Below are positions 40,801 to 51,672 of a DNA stretch of 64,000 nucleotides, in pieces. Below the pieces are notes generated by a model. That model made no database searches and was not told where the DNA came from. It saw nothing but the letters and a program-made list of their open reading frames with translations. A program made the translations under genes and the position numbers. This DNA comes from Paramecium sonneborni (lineage: Eukaryota > Ciliophora > Oligohymenophorea > Peniculida > Parameciidae), in contig CAJJDN010000041.1 of NCBI GenBank assembly GCA_905182985.1, positions 472,059-536,058 of the forward strand, given 5' to 3'. Within the stretch, counting starts at the first letter, position 1. Each line of letters opens with the position of its first letter.

Positions 40801-43403
40801 TAATTCAAATACTTCCCAGCACTGCATGTTAAACAATTTGTTGTGACTGTTTAGCACGTTAAACAATTAACATCACATGTGGACTGACAAACATTCGAAG
40901 TTTGATTTAAATATTTTCCAACAGTGCAGGATAAGCAATAAGTTGTATAAGTTTAACAAGTTGCGCAATTCGAATCACATGATGTTGAACATTAATTAGT
41001 AGTTTCATTTAAATATTTTCCAGCGGTGCATGAAAGGCAGTATATAGTTGTGACATTACAAGTGGAACAATTAACATCACAATTGGCTTAGCATTATTTA
41101 GTTGTAGGATTTAAGTACATTCCAGAATTACAAGTAATACAGTTAGTTGTTGTAACAGAGCAAGTTAAGCAATTTGTATTACAAGAGGATGTACATTAGT
41201 TTGTCGATGTATTTAAATACAATCCTGATGAACATGTTAAACAATGAGTAGTTGTATTTATACAAGTAGCACAATTACTATCACAAGAAGATTCACAAAA
41301 ATAAGTAGCTTCATTTAAATACATTCCTGAATTGCAAGACGAACAATTGCTTGGAGTTGTTAGACAAGTTAAACAGTTCGAATCACAAACAAGAATGCAT
41401 AAATAAGTATTATTATCAACAGCATAATCTTAATAACAGCTTGTACAATGGGTGGTTGTTGTTGAACAAGTTAAGCAATTACTATCACATGCAGATTAAC
41501 ATTAATGAGATGTTAAATTTAAATAATACCCAGAATCACAAGATAGACAATGAGTTGTAGTAGTTTAACATGTTAGACAATTGCTATCACATGTTGATTA
41601 ACATTAATTTGTTGTTTAATTTAAATATTATCCAGAATTGCAAGATAAACAATGAGTTATAGTAGTTTAACATGTTAGACAATTGCTATCACATGTTGAT
41701 TAACATTAATTTGTTGTTTAATTTAAATATTATCCAGAATCACAAGATAAACAATGAGTTGTAATAGTTTAACATGTTAGACAATTGCTATCACATGTTG
41801 ATTAACATTAATTTGTTGTTTAATTTAAATATTATCCAGAATCACAAGATAAACAATGAGTTGTAATAGTTTAACATGTTAGACAATTGCTATCACATGT
41901 TGATTAACATTAATTTGTTGTTTAATTTAAATATTATCCAGAATCACAAGATAAACAATGAGTTGTAATAGTTTAACATGTTAGACAATTGCTATCACAT
42001 GTTGATTAACATTAATTTGTTGTTTAATTTAAATATTATCCAGAATCACAAGATAAACAATGAGTTGTAATAGTTTAACATGTTAGACAATTGCTATCAC
42101 ATGTTGATTAACATTAATTTGTTGTTTAATTTAAATATTATCCAGAATCACAAGATAAACAATGAGTTGTAATAGTTTAACATGTTAGACAATTGCTATC
42201 ACATGTTGATTAACATTAATTTGTTGTTTAATTTAAATATTATCCAGAATCACAAGATAAACAATGAGTTGTAATAGTTTAACATGTTAGACAATTGCTA
42301 TCACATGTTGATTAACATTAATTTGTTGTTTAATTTAAATATTATCCAGAATCACAAGATAAACAATGAGTTGTAATAGTTTAACATGTTAGACAATTGC
42401 TATCACATGTTGATTAACATTAATTTGTTGTTTAATTTAAATATTATCCAGAATCACAAGATAAACAATGAGTTGTAATAGTTTAACATGTTAGACAATT
42501 GCTATCACATGTTGATTAACATTAATTTGTTGTTTAATTTAAATATTATCCAGAATCACAAGATAAACAATGAGTTGTAATAGTTTAACATGTTAGACAA
42601 TTGCTATCACATGTTGATTAACATTAATTTGTTGTTTAATTTAAATATTATCCAGAATCACAAGATAAACAATGAGTTGTAATAGTTTAACATGTTAGAC
42701 AATTGCTATCACATGTTGATTAACATTAATTTGTTGTTTAATTTAAATATTATCCAGAATCACAAGATAAACAATGAGTTGTAATAGTTTAACATGTTAG
42801 ACAATTGCTATCACATGTTGATTAACATTAATTTGTTGTTTAATTTAAATAATATCCAGAATTGCAAGATAGACAATGTGTTGTAGTAGTTTAACATGTT
42901 AAACAATTGCTATCACAAATTAATTGACAATGATGTGTCTATACATTTAAATACATATTTGATGAACATGATAAACAATGATTATTATAAGTTTAACATG
43001 TTTAACACATGTTATCACAAACATTTACACAAGTATAATCAACTAGATTGATGTAAAAAGGGCAACTTTATACACAATATTGTTAGTTTCTATAGTTTGG
43101 TGGATCACATGACACACAAGTATTAGTAATAGTATCCAAATATTTATTTTAACTTATGTTACATTATGTACAGTGATTTGAATTATCTATGCATTCTTAA
43201 CAATTTGTATCGCAATTTAAGCAATCGCTCCCGAGTTTATACTTTCCTTAAACACAAGTATCGCAAGTAGTACCATCTGAACATGTTGCACATTGAGTAA
43301 GGCAATCTAAGCATCCTCCAAATCCATCGTCATATTATTGGGTTGTACATTAATTGTATACCTAAGTAATCATAAATGCAACGCTGATTAGCAAAGTATT
43401 CAT
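24697..43403 (-). CDS. Giant (about 6200 aa) Cys-repeat, REJ/GPS-like membrane protein
   Basis: From ATG 43403 to TGA 24699-24697, the length minus introns 25277-25301 and 24934-24958 (25 nt each) is exactly 6219 codons. A signal peptide (MNTLLISVAFMIT) leads into about 60 Cys repeats of 34 residues (about residues 100-2170; unit pattern CDSNCLTCQT..THCLSC). Then come furin-like repeats matching gene 1 (2170-3010), a Cys-poor domain (3010-3940), a second Cys block with CxDGYYDDG motifs (3940-4650), a REJ-like region (4650-5755), an Asn/Thr/Ser tract, a GPS-like motif with CDC, a membrane helix (about 5830-5855), a charged loop and about four more helices. It is the full-length partner of gene 1. 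I infer a surface receptor or adhesion protein. An upstream in-frame ATG at 43574 is possible but lacks a signal peptide. Confidence 0.85.
37730..39658 (-). repeat. Higher-order repeat, 510 bp x about 3.8
   Basis: Blocks beginning at 37741, 38251, 38761 and 39271 are almost identical (for example the first differs at attttccacc versus attttccgcc) and are spaced exactly 510 bp, which is five 34-residue units. The fourth copy diverges after about 39658. Amplification therefore occurred in blocks of five units. Confidence 0.9.
40121..40936 (-). repeat. Higher-order repeat, 408 bp x 2
   Basis: The segment starting aatgagttgtttaagtttga occurs at 40121 and again at 40529, a spacing of 408 bp or four 34-residue units. 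A few substitutions distinguish the two copies. Confidence 0.85.
41631..42854 (-). repeat. Homogenised 102-bp tandem array, 12 units
   Basis: The marker tccagaa recurs at 41631, 41733, 41835 and so on to 42855 with exact 102-bp spacing. Eleven units from 41733 on are the same as far as I can read, encoding repeated CDSNCLTCQTITTHCLSC. Flanking units on both sides differ at several bases, so the core was amplified or homogenised recently. Confidence 0.92.
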
Positions 43404-43998
43404 AGTTTGATATTTATATTTATATTTATATTTATAATCAAAAAGCTTGAAAATAGTATTGAATCTTTTGAGATAGTAATTTAAAAAAAATGAATAATGT
43501 GAATATTTCCATTTTAACAATAAGAGATTAATTGAAAGCAATTTTCTAACAGAATTAAAAAGTACATTATACATTTTTCTTAAAACGTTTGCTAAATTAT
43601 GTAATTTTTATAGAATGTTAAAAACGGATTAATAATTTCTGGAAAAGATTTGTTATATAAAGAATATAAGGGTATTTTAATTTTCTACTCATTTATTATA
43701 GAATATATTTAGGATGTTTTTGAAATTTTTTAAAGAATAATTAAAATAAATAATTAGATTAATGAATCTGTTCATTCATACATAGATCAAAAACATAAAT
43801 CAAATCAAAATTTTTATTTAGATAATTAAAAAGAGAAAATAATAAAAATTTTACTATCTATTCATGATTTTCTTCTAAAATTTATTATCTCCAATAGATG
43901 TTATAAAAATTATTTTTTAATTATAAAAATGAATGATTAATAAATTTTGAAGCTTCTTTAAGAATATCTAATTGAGGTTATTAATAATTTAAATAATA
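43404..43998. other. Intergenic region upstream of giant gene
   Basis: Nearly 600 AT-rich bases between the start of the giant gene and the 3' end of SmD2. Apart from the 6-bp microsatellite I see no gene, RNA or motif. Confidence 0.45.
43411..43436. repeat. Short TATTTA/TTTATA microsatellite
   Basis: Four to five copies of a 6-bp AT unit lie just upstream of the chosen start of the giant gene, probably within its 5' leader. They read as Lys-Tyr repeats if the upstream ATG is used, which argues against that start. Confidence 0.6.
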
Positions 43999-44338
43999 TC
44001 ATTTTGGATTTCTCAGGATGTAAATTACAGAATCCCCTCTTAAAAACATTTTTGGAATAAATCTTTCTTTGTTTGTAGCATGAGCTTTTTTTCCTTTATT
44101 TCCTTTTGGAATTTCGGTCCACATTTCAGTAACATTTTCAAGAATCTTAAATAATTTTTTACAATAAAATTACCATATTCATATGTCTATCGAAAGCTTT
44201 TACTCTTCCTAAAAGCTTTCTATTATTTCTAAGCTCTATTAGCACTTGAGTATTATGGCTCACTGTTATTGTCAACAAACCAAAGGGCCCTTTTTCAAGG
44301 GTTTCTTCCTAAGCAGTTCGCTTCTACGTTTCAGCCAT
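43999..44338 (-). CDS. SMD2: Small nuclear ribonucleoprotein Sm D2
   Basis: ATG 44338 with a 28-nt intron (44146-44173) gives 103 residues ending at TGA 44001-43999. The Sm1 motif [22 protein letters not shown] is followed by [15 protein letters not shown], then the Sm2 part with [30 protein letters not shown]. This is the typical D2 arrangement, including the KAFDRHxNM and FLRGDSV signatures. SmD2 is part of the heptameric ring on U1, U2, U4 and U5 snRNAs. It is slightly shorter than the human protein at both ends. A working spliceosome fits the many tiny introns here. Confidence 0.95.
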
Positions 44339-44535
44339 TTAAAAATTAATTAATTATAATAACAAGTTTTGAGATTAATGAAACTATTTGGATTTACATT
44401 CCCATCTATAAATATTAAATATTTTTAGATAATAGATCTGCATTTGGATTCTTAAAATTATTAGTTGGGAACTTTAAACTATTTTGATTGTGAATTTTTT
44501 TTAATCAAAAATACCAATTATTATTTAATAATTTA

Positions 44536-45792
<1,257 letters not shown>

Positions 45793-46023
45793 TTTCAATT
45801 TTTAATAATTATAAAACTCAATATTAAATAATTCTCTATATTAATCCTCTCAATCTCTCAATGCATTAATACCTAAATTACTCAAAAACAATCAAACGGT
45901 ATTATAGCATAGTCTTCAAATTAGATTTTGCATTGTTAAACATTTTTCGAATTTTCTTTAATTATTGTATGAGATGTAATAATAAATTTGATTTTTATCA
46001 AAATATATTAACTAATCATTTCT

Positions 46024-46900
46024 TCATTTTTCCTGTTTTTTTTCTTATTATTTAATTGTCTCTTAAATATTCTTTCTATTAAACAAAAAGCATTTTGATA
46101 TTTGGCACTAAAATATGCCTTAAATAATAAAAATTTATTCTAAGAATTTCATTAAAGAGGAAGGATTTTGTGAATCTGGATCAAAAGCTAATAAATTTAG
46201 AAGATAAAAATTACTATCATATGTTTTTTTTTCCTTATTCATCACTACTATTATTTAAGCGATTTCCTTTCTTAAATAATATTATTGTAATTAGGCAGAA
46301 ATTGACGAAAGGCATAATTCCTATAAAAGAGTAGTTCAAATGAATACTATTCAATAAGATTCTGATTTGTTTAAGAATAAGACAGTAAAATAATTTATTA
46401 TTCGGTGACTAATATGAATTGAATCTATTCTGACTTTTGCAAGAAGTAAAAATCGTACTAAATTACCTAACTATTTGACATATTTATAAATATATTCTTC
46501 TTTCTTAGACTTTATATTTTTTTTTCTCTTCTTGAATAGTTTGATTAAGAATTTTAGCTATATTGGTGTTATTTGTTATTGTCAAACAAACAATTAAATT
46601 ATTCGTGTTTCTTAATTAAATCACAAACATTATATTTTTTTGTATTAAAAGGTTCTTCTAATAAATTACGATAATAAATAATATTTCTTGATATCTAATG
46701 TAGAACAAGGCTTTTATGATTTTGTTGGTTTTAGGAATGCTATTGATAGACACTCTTATTTACTTAGTTTTTCATTTTTATTTAATAATTATTAATTTAA
46801 CACTTTTAGATTAGAATTATTATAAAAGAAAGAATCTCCAAAAATTCCACTGTTACTAATCAACAACTTGAATATTAATACATATCACTATGTTTATATT
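46024..46900 (-). CDS. Probable hypothetical gene, exon structure unresolved
   Basis: Several consecutive stretches on the minus strand look coding but in different frames, as expected for exons split by tiny introns. One reads ISRNIIYYRNLLEEPFNTKK, the next EEYIYKYVKQLGNLVRFLLL then SHRIINYFT, then FELLFYRNYAFRQFLPNYNN. A last one from ATG 46242 reads MNKEKKTYDSNFYLLNLL and ends at TGA 46026-46024. I could not join them with confident splice sites. No family recognised. Boundaries are approximate, and it may be two genes. Confidence 0.4.
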
Positions 46901-46942
46901 TTAATAAATATAATTATTTTTGAAAGTTAATCCTGTTATACA

Positions 46943-48236
46943 ATGGGATAATGTTGTTAAGGATGTTAGGATGAAGATAAGAATTGCAAAATCATTCTGT
47001 AAACTTAGATTCAAAATACAATAATTTCTTAAGAAGATTTGAATTATATCAAACATATAATACTCATATAGGGTAATTGATCAAAATAAGAATTAGCTTG
47101 TATGAGAGGTTATTTGGAGAGAAAAAAGTATTAATGTTTAATTCAAAAATGGAAACATCAAAATATTTTAGTGAAGTAACAGCAATATCAGTCAGGTATA
47201 ATGAGTTTCAATGACTCAGCTCCATTTTAAGACACAAAACTATCTTAGATATCAAAGTTAGACTATATGTAGATGGAAAAAACTTTAATATTGGACCAAG
47301 TACCTGATTATTTAGTTAATAGAGTGAATAAGGTAATATGACACTTTAATTTTAATTTAAAGATTCTCTAATAATATACATCATTTAATTATGATAATGA
47401 TGAAGAAAATTAATTTAATTTTTCAATAAATTAATTCGAAGATGGTTGCATTTATTAAGGACAGTGGAAAAATGGGTACTATGATTTATATAATTTTTGG
47501 TAGAATGAAGCATGGTTGTGGAAAATAATATTGGTTATCTGGATAATATTATGAAGGATATTGGGCAGAAAATGTATTTTAAGGAAGAGGTAGATTAGTT
47601 AAAGCAGATGGAAACATATATGAGGGAGAATTTCAAAATAATAATATTTAAGGAAATGTTATAATTATATTAATATTTAGGGAACTTTTTATAGCGTTGA
47701 TGGTGTTAAGTATGTTGGTTAATTGGAAAATAATGTAAAAAATGGTTATGGAACTGAAAAATGGTTAGATGGATCTATATATGAGGGTTATTATAAAAAT
47801 GGCTAAAAAAATGGGTAAGGAACATTTAAATGGTCTGATGGGTCAATTTACAACGGTGAATTTGTTGATGATAATTTTGAAGGAGAAGGAGAATTTAAAT
47901 GGGAAGATGGAAGAAGTTATATAGGATAATGGAAAAACAATTAAATGGACGGTTAAGGAGTAAATTGATTTTATTATATTAGATTTTCAAATGGCCAAAT
48001 AATTAAAGATATCTAGGATCTTATAAAAATGGAATTAAAGAAGGTTTTGGTTAATTTGAATGGCCAGATGGTAGAGTAAGCATTATATTTTATTAAAGAT
48101 ATACAAAGGAGAATGGGCAAATAATAAACAACATGGATAAGGAATCTATTTAGGATCTAATGGAATAGAAAAAGTAGGGGAATGGTTTGAAGGTAAACTT
48201 CTTCATTGGGGTAAGATTAAAAATAATATTTTCTGA
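46943..48236 (+). CDS. MORN-repeat protein with lipidation-type N-terminus
   Basis: ATG 46943 with six introns (47073-47090, 18 nt; 47333-47362, 30; 47476-47503, 28; 47658-47680, 23; 47960-47982, 23; 48076-48098, 23) gives 382 residues ending at TGA 48234-48236. The N-terminus MGQCCQGCQ carries Gly2 and clustered cysteines, a pattern for myristoylation and palmitoylation. A charged linker follows. From about residue 155 there are roughly nine MORN units, for example YEGYWAENVFQGRG, YEGYYKNGQKNGQG, YIGQWKNNQMDGQG and YKGEWANNKQHGQG. MORN repeats bind lipids or organise membrane-cytoskeleton contacts. The 3' 795 bases of the gene lie inside the duplicated block that ends at N 48343. Confidence 0.88.
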
Positions 48237-48342
48237 CTTTGATTTTTATTAATCTTACTTTCTCATTTTTTTCCGTAAATTTTTATAATATATTATATTA
48301 TAAGATTTTATATATAAGCAATTATGTTATTTTCATTATAAA
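47442..48342. repeat. First copy of an exact 901-bp duplication left of an N
   Basis: Identical as far as read to 48344-49244, separated only by N 48343. The left copy is contiguous with the upstream exons of the MORN gene. Confidence 0.85.
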
Positions 48343-48343
48343 N
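48343..48343. other. Single-N assembly join
   Basis: Ambiguous base lying exactly between two identical 901-bp blocks. Confidence 0.9.
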
Positions 48344-49138
48344 ATGGTTGCATTTATTAAGGACAGTGGAAAAATGGGTACTATGATTTATATAATTTTT
48401 GGTAGAATGAAGCATGGTTGTGGAAAATAATATTGGTTATCTGGATAATATTATGAAGGATATTGGGCAGAAAATGTATTTTAAGGAAGAGGTAGATTAG
48501 TTAAAGCAGATGGAAACATATATGAGGGAGAATTTCAAAATAATAATATTTAAGGAAATGTTATAATTATATTAATATTTAGGGAACTTTTTATAGCGTT
48601 GATGGTGTTAAGTATGTTGGTTAATTGGAAAATAATGTAAAAAATGGTTATGGAACTGAAAAATGGTTAGATGGATCTATATATGAGGGTTATTATAAAA
48701 ATGGCTAAAAAAATGGGTAAGGAACATTTAAATGGTCTGATGGGTCAATTTACAACGGTGAATTTGTTGATGATAATTTTGAAGGAGAAGGAGAATTTAA
48801 ATGGGAAGATGGAAGAAGTTATATAGGATAATGGAAAAACAATTAAATGGACGGTTAAGGAGTAAATTGATTTTATTATATTAGATTTTCAAATGGCCAA
48901 ATAATTAAAGATATCTAGGATCTTATAAAAATGGAATTAAAGAAGGTTTTGGTTAATTTGAATGGCCAGATGGTAGAGTAAGCATTATATTTTATTAAAG
49001 ATATACAAAGGAGAATGGGCAAATAATAAACAACATGGATAAGGAATCTATTTAGGATCTAATGGAATAGAAAAAGTAGGGGAATGGTTTGAAGGTAAAC
49101 TTCTTCATTGGGGTAAGATTAAAAATAATATTTTCTGA
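48344..49138 (+). pseudogene. Duplicate 3' fragment of the MORN gene (probable assembly copy)
   Basis: It starts abruptly inside the exon that encodes the first MORN unit and repeats all later exons and introns to TGA 49136-49138. No start or upstream exons are present. It should be merged with the left copy. Confidence 0.8.
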
Positions 49139-49244
49139 CTTTGATTTTTATTAATCTTACTTTCTCATTTTTTTCCGTAAATTTTTATAATATATTATAT
49201 TATAAGATTTTATATATAAGCAATTATGTTATTTTCATTATAAA
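48344..49244. repeat. Second copy of the 901-bp duplication
   Basis: Same sequence as 47442-48342 at an offset of 902, contiguous with the sequence to its right. Confidence 0.85.
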
Positions 49245-49313
49245 GCCAAAGAACAGTAACTTATGTGTATATGAGAACAATATAAATTATAAAATATTAG
49301 GATTAGTTAAAAA

Positions 49314-49655
49314 ATGAAGATTGAATGGTAAAAAATCAAAGGAAAGAGTGTAAATGAAGTATTTTTTGGTAAGAAAAGATTTAATACCTTAATCAACCTT
49401 AAGCCTTTCCAAAAATTAAATATAAAACGAAGAGTTTCATCTGTATAATTTGGGAATTCCAAAACAATTTACAATTAATTAATTTAGATTAGTTATTTAC
49501 TGAAATATCATATTATAGAATTTCATTAATATCTATAATAATTGTTTTAATGTAATAGTTTTTAGGAATATTGTATAAAAGGTTTGGAGCTGTTCTAATT
49601 TTTCGTTAAGTAACTTAAAAATTAAAAAATAAAATAAATCAGTAGAAATATATGA
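49314..49655 (+). CDS. Short hypothetical ORF
   Basis: With the ciliate code an uninterrupted frame of 113 codons runs from ATG 49314 to TGA 49653-49655 (MKIEWQKIKGKSVNEVFFGKK...). The first half has a plausible amino-acid mix; the second half is Gln/Leu/Ile-rich and could be chance reading of AT-rich DNA. No domain recognised. It sits in the 570-base gap between the MORN gene and the phosphatase. Confidence 0.3.
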
Positions 49656-49817
49656 AAATAAACTTATGTCAGTCAATTAAGAAAAGCCAATTATTTGAAA
49701 GTAAATGGAACAATTTTATTAAATATAAAAAACAACAATGGATATATCAATAAAAATTATATACTATGAAAATTAATATTAAAATTTTATATTAAATATT
49801 AGAGGTGATATAATTCC

Positions 49818-51506
49818 ATGAGATCAAGAAGAAATTCAAAGTTCCCTGCAAATGATATTTCAAAAGATAATATCTTAGGTAGCAGTCGTAAACCATCTCC
49901 TCCTAAAATTTATATGAATTCTTCTAATGTGAATCAAATGCCATTAGATAGCAGTTTCTAAAGAAAAGGAAGGAGTACTCCTAAAGACTGTCTCGGATTA
50001 GTAAATCCTTATTAATGTAAGAATGTAAACAATAATTAGAGAAGTTGTTATTACCAAATAGAGATACATCAAGAATGTCTAACAAAAGTGGAAGAATTAA
50101 TTTTGAGTCAGAGGTATGTGGAAATGAATGATAATTAGTAAAGAGTCCTAATTTGATAATTTAGCCAAAACCAGAGGAAAACATGGAAATAGAGTGTTAA
50201 TCACCAATAAAATAATATAGTGGTTTAAAGCAAATTTTCTTTAGTAATTCTGGAGTTTAATAAAAATAACCTACAAGAAGGGTTATAAAAGATGCTTCTC
50301 TTAATAATAGTTAATTGAAATAAAAGGAATCATAAGATTTATTAAAGGCATCTGAAAAATAAAGAGCAAATAAACTAAGAAAAGCAAATTATCATTAATA
50401 ATAAGATGGAGATTCTTAATGTCAAGTTTATGAATTTAATCGAGAATTAAAAGCATTGAGAGTAAAAAGAACTGAATCATTTGAATGGTTATAAGAGGAG
50501 TCTTAGGTTTCAGATGAATCTCAATTTAATCAATTCAATTAAATAAATTTAGGAATATATTATATGGATAATCTAAGGAATTACTTAAAAGGATTAAATT
50601 TAGAAGGATTGTATGCTTAAATGTATATAAATCATTTTGTCCAACAATTTCATAGTTTGTAATTGAGCAAATAAATATAGTAACCAGAATAGAATAAATT
50701 AGAAGCAAAAATGCTTCAATTATAAAAAATAAGTAATTAAAATAAAATACATTAAGAAAATTAAAAAACACTTGTTTTAGATTTAGATGAAACATTAATG
50801 CATTGTAATGAATAATAATAAATGAAATTTGATTTTAAAATACCTATTTAAATGCCAAATGGGTAAGTTCATGAAGTATGTTTATATATATTATTAGGCA
50901 GGAATAAGTGTTAGACCATTTGCATAATAGTTTTTATAAGAATGTTCAAAACATTTTGAAATCATTATTTTTACAGCTTCTCATTAATTGTATGCTGATA
51001 AAATAATTGATAAACTTGATCCATCTCGTAAGTGGGTATCTCATCGATTGTATAGAGAAAATTGTATCCAAACTCAATAAGGGATTTATGTTAAAGATCT
51101 ACGGGTAATAAATAGGGACTTAAAAGAAATTGTTTTAATTGATAATGCAGCTTATTCTTATGCTTTTTAGATTGAAAATGGTATACCAATAATACCTTAT
51201 ATTGATAATGCAAAAGATATTGTAATATATAGTAAATATTTAAGGAATTGTTAGGAGTAATAGATTACTTAAAAATATTATTATAGATAAATGATGTTAG
51301 AGAAATAAATGTTAAAACTTTTCTCTTAAATAAAATTTAATAATGTACAAGTTTAGATGAAGCAATAAAACTACTTTTAGTAGTTTGATGAAATTTTGAT
51401 TTTGATTTTTTGTGTATTTAATAAATAATCTGAATATTTTAGATAAAAAATTAATTTAAAAAATAAAAAAATTGATTAATATTTGTAGAAATAACTATCA
51501 TTTTGA
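49818..51506 (+). CDS. FCP1/SCP-like (NIF/CTD phosphatase-like) protein phosphatase
   Basis: ATG 49818 with introns 50017-50039 (23 nt), 50114-50143 (30) and 50876-50897 (22) gives 537 residues. The N-terminal 290 residues are basic, Ser/Gln-rich and disordered-looking, with several SPK/TPK sites. The catalytic domain starts with KTLVLDLDETLMH, the DxDxT nucleophile motif of HAD-type CTD phosphatases. It continues with VRPFAQQFLQECSKHFEIIIFTAS, KWVSHRLYRENC, KDLRVINRDLKEIVLIDN and PIIPYIDNAKD, as in SCP/Dullard/NIF proteins. These dephosphorylate serines on the RNA polymerase II tail or membrane-lipid regulators. The last 60 residues are low-complexity, and the exact C-terminus is less certain. 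Confidence 0.9.
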
Positions 51507-51672
51507 TAAACAAAGACTAATCTTTACTAATAGATTATAATACTTTTGTTTCAAAGATTATATATAATTGCAATTTAATTATAAGAGATAATTGAAGCAT
51601 GTATTAAATTTATGTATAAATAAATAAAAATATGGTTGATAAAAAAATTTAAATTTATCATTTTAACAATTA

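Larger units (their letters stand above)
36850..43060 (-). repeat. Array of about 60 coding repeats of 102 bp (34 aa)
   Basis: The whole N-terminal part of the giant gene is built from 102-bp units, each encoding six cysteines in a C-x3-C-x3-C-x2-C-x6-C-x2-C pattern followed by GxYLN. Units range from diverged to nearly identical, with three internal zones of recent amplification listed separately. The period is an exact multiple of three, so gain or loss of units keeps the frame. Confidence 0.85.

Noticed and set aside
41631..42854. CRISPR array
   Set aside because: The periodic 102-bp units have no distinct spacers and are translated in frame as Cys repeats inside a eukaryotic gene.
36850..43060. 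Classic Paramecium GPI-anchored surface antigen
   Set aside because: The Cys periodicity is reminiscent, but the protein continues into REJ/GPS-like domains and several membrane helices rather than ending in a GPI signal.
50876..50897. Internally eliminated sequence (IES)
   Set aside because: Short AT-rich inserts here have GT...AG ends and fit introns. None clearly needed TA-bounded excision to restore a frame.
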